From Prunella strophiata (taxonomy: Eukaryota; Chordata; Aves; Passeriformes; Prunellidae): a DNA stretch of 64,000 nucleotides. How positions within the stretch are numbered: the first letter of the stretch is position 1; each line of letters opens with the position of its first letter. Below the pieces are notes generated by a model. It did not search any database. It saw only the letters and a list, made by a program, of their open reading frames with translations, and was not told the origin of the DNA. Both the position numbers and the translations under genes were made by a program. The stretch is taken from contig JAZBQD010000030.1 of the NCBI GenBank assembly GCA_036583965.1, positions 82,154,800-82,218,799 on the forward strand, written 5' to 3'. Of the stretch, positions 1 through 13,780 are shown piece after piece.

Positions 1-3000
1 TGTGAATGGGCACTCAGCCCCCCAGAATGTGTCTCCCAGGCTGCTTTCAGGCGACATTTATTCAGCCTGCTGGCCATGCTCCAGGCCATTGGGTCCTTGC
101 TCTGGACACATTCAGATGCATCATGTGACACAGCCTCTGAGCCAGGGCTTGGGCTAGTCCAGCCTTTAATTGTGTAAACAGGCCTTGGACAGAGAGGCAA
201 AAATGGCCACACTTGAACTCCAGGAAATTTATGCTGTGACCCTTTCTAATAAAAAACCACAAGGTGAGCACTTCAGCTGCTCTTTTTTCATGAAGAGGTG
301 GAAGGCCTCTTGTAAAGGCAGACACTGAATTATTAACCACTTACATGGGGTTCTAGTCACCATACCTCTTACCTTCTCAACGTTAAGGAACTTAATTCCT
401 TGGTAATTATAGAAGGTATTTCCTTGTTTCCTTCAAAGTATTCTAGAAATTAACAGGTGTTCTGCAATGTATATTTATTCAGTGCAATTAAAAAAAAATG
501 ATGCAGTGTAATTCTCCCTCTAAATATAAGGGTAGAGTACTGGCAATAAAAATCTGTTTATCTGTAAGGCATGTAGCTAGTGCTGTGGCTCCTAAAATGT
601 TTCTTCTCTCCAATAATGGCAGGGTGGGTAAAAACCACCCTCTCCTGTCCTTGATCTCTACAATGTCACCATTGTGAAGTGGATGAGTTCCAAAATACAC
701 CAAACTGTTAAACCTTATTGTTGTACAGTTTCGAATGCAGCGGCTGCATAAATATCTGGCTCTTCTCCCAGACATTGATTCTGAACTCAAATAAACCTGC
801 TCTAGAATCAAAGAGGATGGGATTTTCAAGTTCATTGAGATAATCTGAGATTTTTCTTGCAATGTTTTTACATACTGAGATCATAGGTTTTGCTTAAAGT
901 TTTGGCAGTCCAGAGGTGGTCTCAGCATCAGCCATTTGGTTGCTGCCACTCAGAAATTTTTAGTTGTTTTTTTGCAAAGTACTCTGGAGGTCATTCACCT
1001 GCTTGTGCAGTACACTGCAAATCCTGGTGAATATTTTTAGCAAAGTAAGTAATTTATAATAAGTTCTAATCAAAAGATGCAACAATAAAATTTTTCCAGA
1101 CTTATCCATGACATAGCAGTACAGTAGGACAGAAAATATTTGCAGAGTTTAAATGATGTGACTTTTGAAGGCAGAGATTATAACATCTCATCCAAGTACT
1201 TTCTCTTCTGTACAATCTCTTCTGTACTTAGCCTTGTTGGTGCTCTCTGGTAATACACTGGCTTTTGAATATATTTCAAAAATATATTTCAAAATTGGAG
1301 AAGTCTGGGATTAAAATATTAGTTCAGAATTGCACCAAATAAAAAAAAATCAAGCCTTCAATATTACTATTGAAGTCCATAATAAATTACTATGCATTAT
1401 AGTGGTGAAAATAGAACTTGTGTGGTCTGTATGGCTTTCTAATAGTCTTGTGGAAAATCAGGACTGCTCAAGGGTTGCAATCTTTAGTTAGATGGTGAAT
1501 TTTTAAGTACTAAAGATGGCTCTGCAAGATGCCTTCATTACAAAATGCACTGATCAGTGAATAAATGGATCGTTTGTTATGTTAGGTACAAGTTGGGTTG
1601 TTAATGGAGACTAACTGGACATCATTTTTCATTTCTTCTCATGTCCAGGAGGATGTGTCAAGAAAATACATGGGTTTCTTCTGAGAGCTAAATTTGAATG
1701 TAATATTTGCATAACAGGCAAAAATGTCTTACAGTGCAAAATCATATTTACTCTGTATCACCAGCACAGTATTGAAACAAGACTCTGAAAAGCTGAACAG
1801 CAAAGCTGAATTAATACATACAAAGTAATTTTCATTTGCAGGGTTATTTATTTTGCACTTTTCCCATTATTATAATTTTTTACTTTGTTGTAGTAATATT
1901 TTAGATGTACTAGAATTAGTGACACGTTAATTGCTATTGTCCATTTTGATGGGCAGTCATGCTTTAAGGTTCAAACTAACTTAATTTAACCCAGCAGCAA
2001 CTCTTTCCAGCTAAACTAAGCTAACAAGACTGCCATGTAGGTTTAATAGCAGGTACTTACTTCACTTACCACTGAAGTAATACAAAGCATCACTTAAAGT
2101 TAGTCAATCAAAATTGTCTATGTGATCACTAATCTACAAAACATCCAATGTACCAAGCAGCTGTTAAAGCACTGGGAGTGATTTAGTTTTTGAATTAGAG
2201 TAGTGAAATATTAAAGCTATATCAGATGTCCTCATTGCTGCTGAAATGCCACTTGACCAGTCAGCAGCCAGCAAGCCTTTGTTATGTGCAGAGGAGTTAG
2301 TGCTGTGTTAGCTACTGAAATGAGAGTTGTTTGCATAAATGCAAAACTTCTGTCCATATGTAGTTTTGACCACTCAAAGCATCACCCACAAAGCCACTTA
2401 TGACAGTCATGTAAAGTAGTTGGAAGTCTGTTTGTTGCTCATCTTATAAAGAACCAAGGCATTGTCTACTTTTGCCCCTGCTAATTTACAGCTAAGACTT
2501 TGTGAGACTCTTTCATAGAACAGCAAAAGATACTAAAATCAGATGTAATATATGTTTTCCAAAATGCTGAAGATAATTTAAACTTATACTAAGTCATTAG
2601 TATATAGAAAATCTTCCAGGATACATACAGCCATGTATGTTTCAGCATCTCCTACATTACTATACTTGTAGGTAGAGGATTGACATAGTGGTGAGGATGT
2701 TACCTCAGCATTGTCTCTAATACTCTGGACAATTGGTAAAAAGTGAAAAAATAGGGCATGAGTGGGTTATGTGCAGTAATATTTGTATGGGCAGGGCCTT
2801 TTAGCTCCTCCCTTTTGTTTCCAGTTCAGTTTGCCTTCCCTCTATGGCAGCAGAGTGTTCTCTCATCTACTCTGTGAAGTGTTCTTGTGACTTAACTGCA
2901 TTAAATGTTGGAGCAACTCCCTGAACTCCTTTTGGACTGTGTTCTGAATAACTCCCATGTGTAGTACCCAAAAGGAAGCATACAAGCAAATTACTATTAA

Positions 3001-3190
3001 TTAACCAGTTAGTGAACAATGAAAATAGACAATACTGCCTACATTACTATTCTAAAGTAATTTTTAAAAAAGAGGTTTTCTGGAGCTCTTCCTCAGGGCT
3101 GGAGCATTAGAGAAAAATCTCACTGTAGAAGAGTCTTCAACAAAAAGCATCTCCTAGTGAAACTCATGTTGACTTTTCATCTCAGAAGAG
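1..3190. other. Gene-free flank, AT-rich
   Basis: No exon supported. Contains two short perfect or near-perfect tandem duplications (1202-1227, 1268-1293). A 124-codon open frame on the minus strand (488-862) resembles no family I know and has no clear splice or promoter context. Otherwise nothing recognisable. Confidence 0.6.
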
Positions 3191-3194
3191 AGAT

Positions 3195-3525
3195 GACATT
3201 GGGGCAGCAGAGGGATGGGTGATGACCCCTCTCTGGTGACCAGTGATAGCACACAAGGAAATGGAATGAAGCACTATTAGGGGAGGTTTAGGTTGGACAT
3301 CAGGAAAATGTTCTTCACTAGAGGTTCACCACAGGTGGTTGTCCATTGGAACATCTGGCTCCCCAGGGGAGTGGTGATGGCACCAAGCCTGCCAGGGTCC
3401 AAGAAGTCATATTGCTAAGTTTTAGGTAATCCTGTGAAAAGCAGGGAGTTTGACTTGATTATCTTTATGCATTCCTTCCAACTTTAGAATGACATAAAAT
3501 ATCTTGATATTCTATGATTCTATAG
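3195..3525 (+). mobile_element. CR1 LINE, 3' end fragment, sense
   Basis: Reads through the typical CR1 3' region (CTCTGGTGACCAGTGA, AGGGGAGGTTTAGGTTGGA, ATCAGGAAAATGTTCTTCAC) to the octamer-like tail (ATTCTATGATTCTATAG) at about 3509-3525. 5'-truncated as most avian CR1 copies are; no coding capacity left. Confidence 0.85.
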
Positions 3526-6500
3526 GCTTAAAGGATATGTTTTTGCCTTATCAGGTTCCTAAGTAGATTCAGTAACTGTTTTTTAAAATATATTGTCATG
3601 TTATATTTTAGAATTAAATTATTTTCCTTTTTTATTATCAGAATTGATTTTAGAAATGAGAGTCCTGTGACTTCTCTTCTTAATTAAAAAAAAAAAAAAA
3701 AAAAGAAAAGAAAAAGAAAAAAAAAGAGAAAAATATTGCAAATTTTCCTTAAAGGTCACAGAAAGAACCATGACAAGAGTTCACTCTGAGTACCATCTGT
3801 ATATGTCCATTCTTTCAGCCTTACAATCTTGCATTAAATTGCACTTACTGTCTTTCTTTCTTGTGTAGTGAGCAGAAAGCTGCCTGTACTTCTCAGTGCA
3901 ATTCCTCCATCTCACTTTGGGGCAGAATGAGTTGCATTTGAGGTGTCTCTCCCTTGTCACTGACACTAAGAAGTAGTCCAAAGGACTATCTCAGAATGGA
4001 TAATGCTTGCTAAAATCCTACCTGTACTTTACAGCAGTGTAAGTGGGAGGAGAATTGATGGTCACTGATTATAATAAAACTATATGTTTCTGGAGTATTA
4101 TATCTGATATTTTTGTATTTTATATGCATAATCTTAGTGACATACCTCCAATTATATCTAGTTTATACCCCTGTAAATTGGTTCTGACTGATTTACTCCT
4201 GGTCAAACTTTGTGTCTGCAGCTGCATTTCTCAGATATGTAGTAAATACAGCTACATATTTCAAATGGGATTTCAGCTGTTTGTCCTCAAAACAGGAAGG
4301 AAGATGGTCACAATTTGAATAACCCATAAAAGTAAAGTGATCTTTTTACCTATGACATATTATACATTAGTAAGATATTAACAAAAATCACTAATATCAG
4401 AATCAGAACTATTTAAATATAAATATGACAGGCTGTAAAACAAGATTTACCTTTTGGCTGTGCTTTCAAATGCAGTATGTTACCTTCAAAGCCAGTTTCA
4501 ATTTTCTCAGGTTCTCTTGAGGCTATGGTAATAAATAATACTATTTAAGAGAAAAGTGAATTATCAAGAAACTGAAAAGAATTTAAAATGCCATTAGTAA
4601 TTGAAAGGGTTTATGGTATGAATGACAAAGGCTAAAAACTAAAAATCCCTCTTGTCTTTAATGGATTATGGTGAAAGATAGAGTCCCTCTGGAAAGAAGT
4701 AGGAGCAGGAATCAGACTCTTCAGGTGGTGGAAGATGAGTATTTGGTGTTTTGAAATGCATGTGTATACAGAGCCAGAAGTGCACACTAGGGGTTATTTG
4801 TGTGAGTGGCAGGGAAGCTGTAGAGGAAGGGCTCTGCAGGGCTCTGAGCTTTGTGATAAAGCAGGACTACTCCCACCACAGCATGGCTATCACAGCTTTC
4901 TATCACAGAGGAGCAGTCAGTCAACCTTATAGCAAAGTTTTCATAAATGTTTGTTGAAATCTTCTATACTGTCTGCAAATACAGCAGTAATTTCAAATTG
5001 ATACAGATGAGAAGTTTCATAGCAGTGGTTTCCCTGGCTCTAATTTTCTTCAAAGGAATATTAATAAGGTGGAAAAGATAGTGGAGGTCTGATTTTTCAA
5101 AAATACAGATAAATGGCATGTTGAATCTGAGTTTTCAAAAAACTGGCATGTTGAAATGAAGTGTCAGAGACAAATCTGTGATCTGATTGAAAGGGGATGC
5201 AAAACTATGGCTCTGAAGAAAGCTTTAAATGATGGGCCCGGGTCCTGTGCAGTGTTCAGTGGTGTCAATACTTCTGTACTGAGAGCAGAAAAGACAACAG
5301 GTGCAAATGCTGTTGGTTGCAACAGTTTATTGTGCTTGCAGCCAGCATAACACAAATCAACAGAAGACCTAGTGCTGGAACAAGCTGAAGCACACATTGT
5401 CCCAGTAGATTGTTTTCCTTCCTGTTTGAGCTCATTTAATTTTAGATCACTAACATTGTTGGTGTCCCAACCCCAAACTTTATGGCGCAATATACATTAT
5501 TAGCATATCTGAAATATCATGTGATTCTCCCTTGAGGATAAAACAAGTTCCCGAAATTGTAATACATGGGGTTGGCAAAACAGAAGAGCTGCAAAAAACT
5601 CTGTTTATGAAAGGGCATGCTGGAGAAGCCCAGCACAGATTCTCCACAACAGTTTTTACACCTCTCTGTAAACAGAGCTGTGGACAGTTGCCCGATTCAT
5701 TAAGACAAGTAGCCGGATGTTATTTTGGGCTTGGATTTATTTAAAATATTAAAGGACAGACCTAACAATTTATCTTTATTCCCTTCCCTCCTCCCCCACC
5801 CTGGCCATTATACCTGGGATTGTGCTTTGACCCACCTGCCCCTGACCTTTCTATTCCACTGCTAACGCCCCTCCCAACATCCTGTAGCCAGGACAATCCA
5901 TGGCAAAAGATGAACTTGTCCTAACATTTTCTTGTTTTAAAGTAAATTTGTTCCTTTTTTCCTTATGAAACATTTTGGTATAAAAGGATACCATATGGCT
6001 CTAGGTTAACAAATACTTTATAGAAATACCACTTCCTTTTCTGCTTAAATGAGTAAAGATTCCCTATCAACATTCACAAAAGATTTCCCTATATACTGAG
6101 CAATGTATAAAAGCTAAAGTAGTTTTGGCCAACTTCCAGGCATTAGGAGAAATACAATACTCGGTAGCTTCTAAATGGAAGAATTAAAATTAGTATCCCA
6201 CTTCCTTCTGATATATTGGGAGATTTTTCTTATGCACTGATTATTGGCTAAAGGTTACTGTTCTCATCTCCATCTAGTAAAGTTTCCTTCTGCTGCAGCC
6301 ACCCACCCTAACTAAAGGGCATGAGATTTTTTTTATTTTTGAGATCAAATAGATTTAATGCTTTTTCTCATTTTGGCAAATCACTTTCATTTTGGTTCTA
6401 AGTTTTCTTCAATGACCTAGCTTTGCATAATAAATTAGGAAAAAGTTACAACATTCGTGTTTAAACTCAAAATTCAAACTGGTCTTGCTGCTGTAAGTGC

Positions 6501-9500
6501 TTACTGAACATTCCTCCATCATTTTAAATGATTGTGAAGCACTTGTGTTGCATTATCCATTGAAGGGTTAATTTGCAAATTTGAATACTGATATTTGATT
6601 ACTGATAATCTACTTCCATGCTAGTAGGACAATTCTGCCCTCAATAGATAGGTTAGTATAACAATGATGATGCATTCCAATTTCCAGTGTAATACCATGT
6701 TGATTTTTACCACCCTTAGTATTTCCTTGTTGTTTGGGGGAAGTTTTAAATTACATCTTGACCAGTTTGAAAATCTAGTATTTGTAGGTGACAGTTTTAT
6801 GAATATACTTTAGCACTGTAATAAATCTTTAGATGGTATTATTAGGCAACCTTACACAGAATGTTCTTGTAATTGAAAAGGCCTTTTAAATGCAAGCATT
6901 TTCTTCTTGGCTCTCAGTTGAAAATTGTATTTAATCTGAAAATGATAGACAGCCTATGGAAGTTGCTATTTTCTAGTATATGGAGGATGCTATTTTTTAG
7001 TATATGGAATATATGTATATATTTTTTCCATCTGAATTGCTGACATATCCATTACTGTATGCCAAGTGTTTTTAATTTCAACAGGTCTGTAATGGATGTC
7101 TGAATATCTGTGTGATGTATGCTTCCAAAGCCTCATGAAGATCTGTCTAGTGGGCATACTCAAGCTGGCACTTCCAAAGCTACTTTGCAAGTCAGAGAAC
7201 AACATGCATCTCGAATATTTTATGAAGTGATCATTTTGAATTGATAATTTAAAGAAATAACATGTAGAGCCACAGAGAATTCATGACTGTAGATGTGTTT
7301 AGAGATGCAGGATGAAATCTGATCAGACTGGTTTGGGCTGTAAAGCAAAAGATTCCCTGGATAGAAACACTGGGTCTGGCCTGGGGGAAGCAAGACTGTT
7401 CTTTAATGGAAGACATAACCTGGAAAGCAAGCTTCTGGGCCTGTGTTTTTCTGGAAGACTGAAAACTAGCGTGGTTAGCACTGTGTGAGGGAGGCTATGT
7501 GTATGAGCAAGGTTATGTGAGGCTGAATTTCTCAGCTTAATGAAGTTGATGAAAACGGTACTGCATGCTTTAACAAGGACGGGATTCACTATGATATTAA
7601 AAATAATTAACTATGCAAAATGTAATTAACAATGAATTCTAATTAGCTACCTGTGGAAATTGTGCCTTTATTGCCACAGTTTTTCCTTTTTTTTTCTACT
7701 CCTCTGTACTCAGAATTGCTTTTCCAACACCACCTCTGCAACTGAGCTGTGTCAGCTGTGCAATATACTGTGATTCACACAACACTGTTTTCACAAAGAA
7801 AAACTGTCACAGAAGAAGAACTTGTTAAAATTTTGACTGTAAGCAATATTTGTCATTTTGTACTGGAATAATAAAAGATAGGGAGGGGTTAACCTAGTTC
7901 TGTTTAATGGAGAAACAACACAGTTTCCATGAACTTACATGACTGCCCAATAAAACACTGGGAGTGAAATCACCTTGGAAGTGCAGAAAAATGCAAAGGA
8001 TATAGGTTGGAAGGTCCATTAGAGAAATGGAAGATGTAGCAGGGCTGTTACCACTGAAAATGAGAAAGGAATGGAAAGCCATGCACACAGATGGAAGATC
8101 TTGTTTCATTGTTCTGAGGAGGTGTGAGGAAAGACAGGGTACTGATTGCAAGAGAGTTGGGTTTCTAAACATGGAAGCTGCTTCCTTTGTTTGGTTATTC
8201 TTCTCCTTATGTAAATAATATTTATTCAGTAATGAAAATGGCTAGTAGAAAGTGCTATTGTGACTGTTTGGAAATACTGGTGAATATGGGAAAGGAGGAG
8301 AATCCTCTTGTCTCCTTACTGTCTTGTTTTCCCCCTGCAGACAGCACTGGTGTGGCATAATAATATGTATTGACCAGTTTGAACTGGTGGCATTCTTTGC
8401 AAATAACACAGTAAAGAAATAATGGGCCTTACTATGAGCTTTTAATTGTATAAAACTGAAATTTAGGCCAACTGCTCAGTTCAGAGAGTATTGACATAAT
8501 AAAGACTAATTGTAGAAATTTCTCACTTTCTTTGGGAAAGCCTCCATCCTTCAGAAGTAAGCCAGGGAACTGTTTGAGACTTGTTTTAAGCCTGAAGTGG
8601 ACTGGACTTTGTGTTTTGTGTATAATAATACACAAAGGCCTCCAAACTCAGTGGGACAGCTCAACACAAATGGCTCTTGACAAAAAAAGTTGCAAACAAA
8701 ACAGGCATTGTCTTGCAGTGAGCAGCTAGGCACTGCTCTTACAGAGATGGTTTTGTGTCCCATTCACATGCATAACACTTCTTGATATTCACTAATGAGA
8801 GACAAAACCACCCCACATTCCATTGCTGTTATAACTAGAATGGATTCCCTAGAGCGTACACATTTAAAATAATTATTAATTAGTAAAAATTTCATGCTGA
8901 CACTGAGGAGACCTGCAGGTAGGACTAGATGTATCACCAATTGTTCATTGGCTCTTATGGTTTTGCATTCAGTTACTTGAGAATGCAATTGCCTCAATTT
9001 TTGAGACTGATTTTATCAATACTTATGAACTCATTTTCACAACTGAAATAGAAAGAAATATGGCACTGGCCAGATTGTCCAAAGATACTTCTCTTTCTTC
9101 TGCCTGTTTTGCTTCAGATTCTTATGATAGATTTATTTTATTCAATTAACATCCCTCCCACCTCCTTAGGCTGGCCTGACAGTGTTACAAATTGGAGGTG
9201 AGTGTACTAACTGCATGGAGGTGAGGGTACCATTCATGCTACCAGCCCTACCTTCTTCAGCCTTCCGTGGTTTTCATGTGTGCACCACCAGCCATTTTTC
9301 CTCTACATCCTGCACCTCTACAGCACCTTGTCCCTTGTAGAAGGTGGTGTGGCCCCTCTACCACATTTACAACAAAAGAGAGGTCTCCTGCCCCCAGCCT
9401 AGCATTTTTAAAGTACTCTGTATTGTTTGTAGGTGTCCTAAGAGGTGGGCCAGAAAATGTGACCCCTTGGTGTACCTTTTATTTTGATGTCTTTAATTTT

Positions 9501-9750
9501 TGCTTAAATCTGTAATAAGAATGAATTGATCTAGAATATGCCTAGAAATGGATACAAGTAAATGAGTGACTGTGTCTGAGCATGGAAACTAGATTTTTCC
9601 ATGTCCAACAATTTTGCTGGAGGAAGTAAGAAAGATGGGCACAGATTTTGACAGACTTGTAGTGAATGCAGAGAGCTGAGGTTCCTTCCACCTCACTAGC
9701 TTTCTGCCTTGCAGCCCCTGAGGATGTTGGTGTCTCTAAGGCAAGACCAT
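3526..9750. other. Gene-free flank, AT-rich
   Basis: Contains an A-rich tract (3686-3735), diverged direct repeats around 5088-5155 and a 21-base near-repeat of period 24 (6964-7008). Short open frames are scattered on both strands but none has homology I recognise or plausible splice context. No gene supported. Confidence 0.6.
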
Positions 9751-9975
9751 CATAGAATCACAGAATGGTCTGGGCTGGAACAGATCTTAAAGGTCATGTC
9801 ATTCTAAACCCCTTGCTATGGGCAGGGACACCTGCCACTAAACCGGGATGCTCAGAGCCCCATCTGACCTGGCCTTGAATACTTCCAGGGATGGGTCACC
9901 CACAGCCTCTCTGGGCAACCTGTGCTAGTGCCTCAATACCCTGTCAGGGAAGAATCTCTTCCTCATTTCTAACTG
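9751..9975 (-). mobile_element. CR1 LINE, 3' end fragment, antisense
   Basis: Begins with the reverse-complemented CR1 tail (CATAGAATCACAGAATGG) and continues with GGCTGGAACAGATCTTAAAGG and CTGGCCTTGAATACTTCCAG type blocks. Truncated, non-coding. Confidence 0.85.
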
Positions 9976-10990
9976 GGATGTGCACTTGAAAATACATCAG
10001 ATCCACCTAATGATTATCTCAGGTGTAAAGCAGCAAGCTGCTGCACAAAAAAGCAGCTTGAGCAAGCCGCAGCACTAAGAATGATGCCCAGAGAGATAAT
10101 TTGCAGGATCATATAACCCTGCTTTAAGATGGAAATATGCATCAGGAGAGTGAAACACAAGGCTTGGATTGGTAACATATCAACAGTTTCCCTTGAACTT
10201 GCCTTCTGAAGTCTGTCAGACCTTCCTTACCTTGGTCAGTCTGAAGTAATACAGCTTGCCATCGTTATGTAAATAACATCAGAATAACAGCTATTGGTGG
10301 ACTTAATACTGCAAATGCTCTGTATAAAGACAAACTTCAGGTTTCTGAAACTTCAGATTTTCTGATTATTTGAAAAATAAATTTGTTTTTAATAATGTTA
10401 TCAAATAAATTATTCATGTAGTTGTACCAGACATACTTTCTCTCTGGAAAATGTGGCGGGTTCATATTTTTATAATCAAGAATGCCATCTGATATTGCCC
10501 CATGCTATTACAGTGCATTTCAAATGGAAAAAAAAATGTTCATCAGAAGTGAAATCTAAATCTGGAAATACAAAATAATCCATAAATTCTTCATAAGTAT
10601 CTCTGGCTTTGAATTTCCATGGTTACTGCACCCAAATATGATTTTTGTTGATGTGAGTGTGTACCTGCTAATTGGGCCAGTGATTCAAATCTAATGAGTT
10701 GGATCATTGAGTAGTTTTCAAATTCTTCACATGAGGAGTTCCAGCAAAGGCTATCGCCATTTTTTATTTAATAAAAGTAAGAAAACTTCTGGACATCAGT
10801 GTAGACTGTCTAAAGATGATAATCTTGAAAAGCCAAACCAGAACTATCAGTGAATGTTGCCTATACAAATGATGTTATTTAGATATGACTTGCAAATCGT
10901 TTAAACAAGCAGCAGGCACAATCAGTGGCCACTGTGGTTTCAAGCAAGTTCTCATAATTCCTTTTAGATTGGGCTCCATACATAAAATAT
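9976..10990. other. Gene-free flank between two CR1 fragments
   Basis: AT-rich single-copy sequence. A small hairpin with 9-base arms lies at 10034-10060. No gene or repeat recognised otherwise. Confidence 0.55.
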
Positions 10991-12700
10991 GGAATCATAA
11001 AACATCCTGAGTTGGAAGGCACTCACATGCATCATTGAGTCCAACTCCTGGCCCTGCACAGGACACCCCCAAGGGTCACACCATGTGCCTGACAGTGTTG
11101 TCCAAATGCTTCTTGAACTCTGTCAGGCTGGTGCTGTGACCACTGCCCTGGGAAGCCTGTTCTGTTGCCCAGCCACCCTCTGGGTGAAAATCACATTCTT
11201 AATACTCAACTTAAACCTCTCCTGGCAACTTTAGGCCATTTCCTTGGGTCTTGTCACTAGCCAACACAAAGAACAGTGTCTGCCCCTCCTCTTCCCCTCA
11301 CAAGGAAGATGTAGACTGTGATGATGTCTCCCCTCAGTCTCCTCTTCTCCTGTCTGAAGAGACAAAGTGACCTCAGAGCCTACTCATACAGCTTCCTCTC
11401 AAGGTCCTTCACCATCGCTGTGTCTCCTTTGGAAGCTCTCTAAGAGCTTTGCATCTTTTTTCTATATTGCAGTGCCCAAAACTGCACACAATATTCAAAG
11501 TGAGGCCGCCCCAGTGCAGAGCAGAGGGGACAATCCCCTCCCTAGCCCAGCTGGCCATGCTGTGCCTGATGCACCCCAGGATATGGTTGGCCCTCCTGGC
11601 TGCCAGGGCACTGCTGGCTTCATGCTCAACTTGCCATCAACCAGGACCCCCAGATCTGCTGCTCTCCAGCATCTCGTTCCCCAGCTGGGATGCACATCAG
11701 GGGATGCCCCATCTCAGGTGTAGAATCTGGCACTTGTCCTTGTTGAAATTCATTGCCCAGCCCTCTGATTTGTCAAGATCTCTCTGCAAGGTCTCTTATC
11801 TTTGGGGGATTCAACAACTCTGTCCAATTTAGTATCACTGGCAAACTTACTTAGTATCCAAAGTAATTTATAGATACTGAAGACCACTGGCCCTAAAATG
11901 GAGCCCTGCCAAACTCCACTGGTGACAGGTCACCAGCCTGATGTAACCCCACTTACTGTAACCCTTTGTGCCTGACCAGTGAGCCAGTTGCTCACTCATT
12001 GCATGTGTTTATCCAGCTGAATGATGTGCAGGCATGGCAATGAAACTGATGGGCCTGTAGTTACCAGGGCCATCCCTCTGGCCCTGCTCGAAAATCAGGA
12101 CAACACTGATGGACTCCAGCACCTTCAAAAGCATTTTCACAGGGGACCATGCTAACTAGCTCCCTGAACAGCCTGAAGTCTGCTCTCCTCATATCCAGAG
12201 GTGAAGTTTTGATGGCACTTTTCCTCCTGCAAACAGAGAATTTAAACTGGGTTGCTTTGGGATTGCTGTGGCCAAGACAGCCACCAATCACCACCTCACT
12301 TATGATACCATCTCCATTAGCAACCTAAAAATTAACAAGGGCACCTTTCCTAGTCAGCTGCCTTAATATCCTGTATCAAGAATTTATTGTCTGGGTGTTT
12401 TAGGAAACTTCTGGACCTGTTTGTATCAGCTGTGTTAACCCAGTTAATATCTGGCAAGTTCAAATCTGCCATAAGGACAAGGGTGGTTGATTTAGAGGTG
12501 TTCCTTAGTTCCTTAAAGAATAATTCATCAGTGTTGCCATCCTGGCTGGGTGACCTATATTAGATTCCCGTGATGACATCTGCTTTTTTTGTTTTGTCCC
12601 TTAATCCTTACATTCCAAAGCAGTTTTTATCCCTGTCTGGATTATGTCAATATGACTACTTTCTTACAGTTTCAGTCTGCCAGGTAACATAAGAGTAAAG
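10991..12700 (-). mobile_element. CR1 LINE, long antisense copy (about 1.7 kb)
   Basis: Starts with the reverse-complemented CR1 3' end (GGAATCATAAAACATCCTGAG, TTGGAAGGCACTC) and runs through blocks typical of antisense CR1 (CAGCCACCCTCTGGGTGAAA, GGAGCCCTGCCAAACTCCAC, GGGCCTGTAGTTACCAGG). Several open frames of 66 to 127 codons on both strands within it are remnants or chance. The left end is sharp; the right end (12560-12750) is uncertain. The longest element in the window. Confidence 0.8.
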
Positions 12701-13507
12701 TATTTCCCATCCTGGTGCACTAACATGTAGGCATTTGGGTAGGTTTTTCAGTGGAAACTACTTTTGGTTTTGAAAGCTCATATTTTAAAATTTCTATGAG
12801 TAACTTGAGGAAATGGAGTATTTGTATATTTTTACATAAATTTTGAGGCATTTAAGAAGTTTTGTAGAGTATTTTACTTCAAATGCCTACTGTATCTTGA
12901 TTCAAGAGAGGTCTGTGATAAATGACAGACTAACTAGTTGGGTCATGGTTGCATTTTTTTGCTTTGAAAATGAAACCCAGAGAATCAAATTCCCTGCTTT
13001 ATTACAATGCTTCTTACATAATAACAACTAAATGTTGTGTACCTTTGCCTAAATGCCAGCAAATGGTCTCAGTTCTGTTAGCATTTCATTGACATTCAGT
13101 CTGTGGCTTCATGTTGGCCAAAGCCAATAATAGTCCCATCTGCCAAGTCTTGCTCTACATTCCTAATTCCTTAGCTGCCAGGGAACAGGAGTCTAAGTAT
13201 TGTGAGAAACTTGACTTTTGGTTAATTTGAATTTCAAACAACTAATATACATCCCCAACAAACTTATGCTGAAGGACGATTATTTGCCTCAGAGCAGTTT
13301 CTCACTTGAGCAATCAGTCAAACATTGGCCTCCAGACTCCTGTCATTGCCCACCATTAGCTAAGTTCACATTTTATTCCCCAGCATCCTGACTCCTTCTT
13401 GTATACTGGCATCACTTTCCAGCCTCTGTTCCTTCCCTGGTCACAGAAAATGCAGAGGAGGCAGAATTACTGATGTCTTCTTTGCATTGGTCTTTACTTA
13501 CAAGATC
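12701..13507. other. Gene-free flank near the promoter
   Basis: AT-rich; a few short open frames, none supported. No recognised repeat. Confidence 0.5.
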
Positions 13508-13640
13508 AGCAATGGGCAGAAACTGATGCACAGGAAGGTTCACCTGAATGAGTTTCTTTACTGTGTGGATGACCTTGCACTGGAGCAGATTGTGCAGAGG
13601 GGCTGTGGAGTCCCCTTCATTGCAGACATCCGGGAAGCAT
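13508..13640 (+). mobile_element. CR1 LINE, sense, left half of an interrupted copy
   Basis: Blocks GGGCAGAAACTGATGCACAG, TTTCTTTACTGTGTGGATGA and GGGGCTGTGGAGTCCCCTTC are sense CR1 3'-region sequence. The copy continues at 13781 after an inserted antisense fragment. Confidence 0.8.
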
Positions 13641-13780
13641 CAGGACAATCAGAGTCACACTATTATTAGGGTTGGCAAAGACTTTGGAGGTCATCCAGTC
13701 CAACACCCCTGCCAAGTCAGGGTCACCTAGAGCAGGTGACACAGGAACGCAGCGAGGTGGGTTCTGAATGTCTCCAGAGA
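13641..13780 (-). mobile_element. CR1 LINE, antisense, nested inside another CR1
   Basis: Blocks GTTGGCAAAGACTTTGGAGG, TCATCCAGTCCAACACCCCT and GGTGGGTTCTGAATGTCTCC are the reverse complement of a CR1 3' end. It sits between the two halves of a sense CR1, so it inserted later. Confidence 0.8.

Noticed and set aside
11367..11832. Two overlapping + strand open frames (118 and 127 codons) as a gene
   Set aside because: They lie inside an antisense CR1 LINE copy; the reading is opposite to the element and has no homology I recognise.
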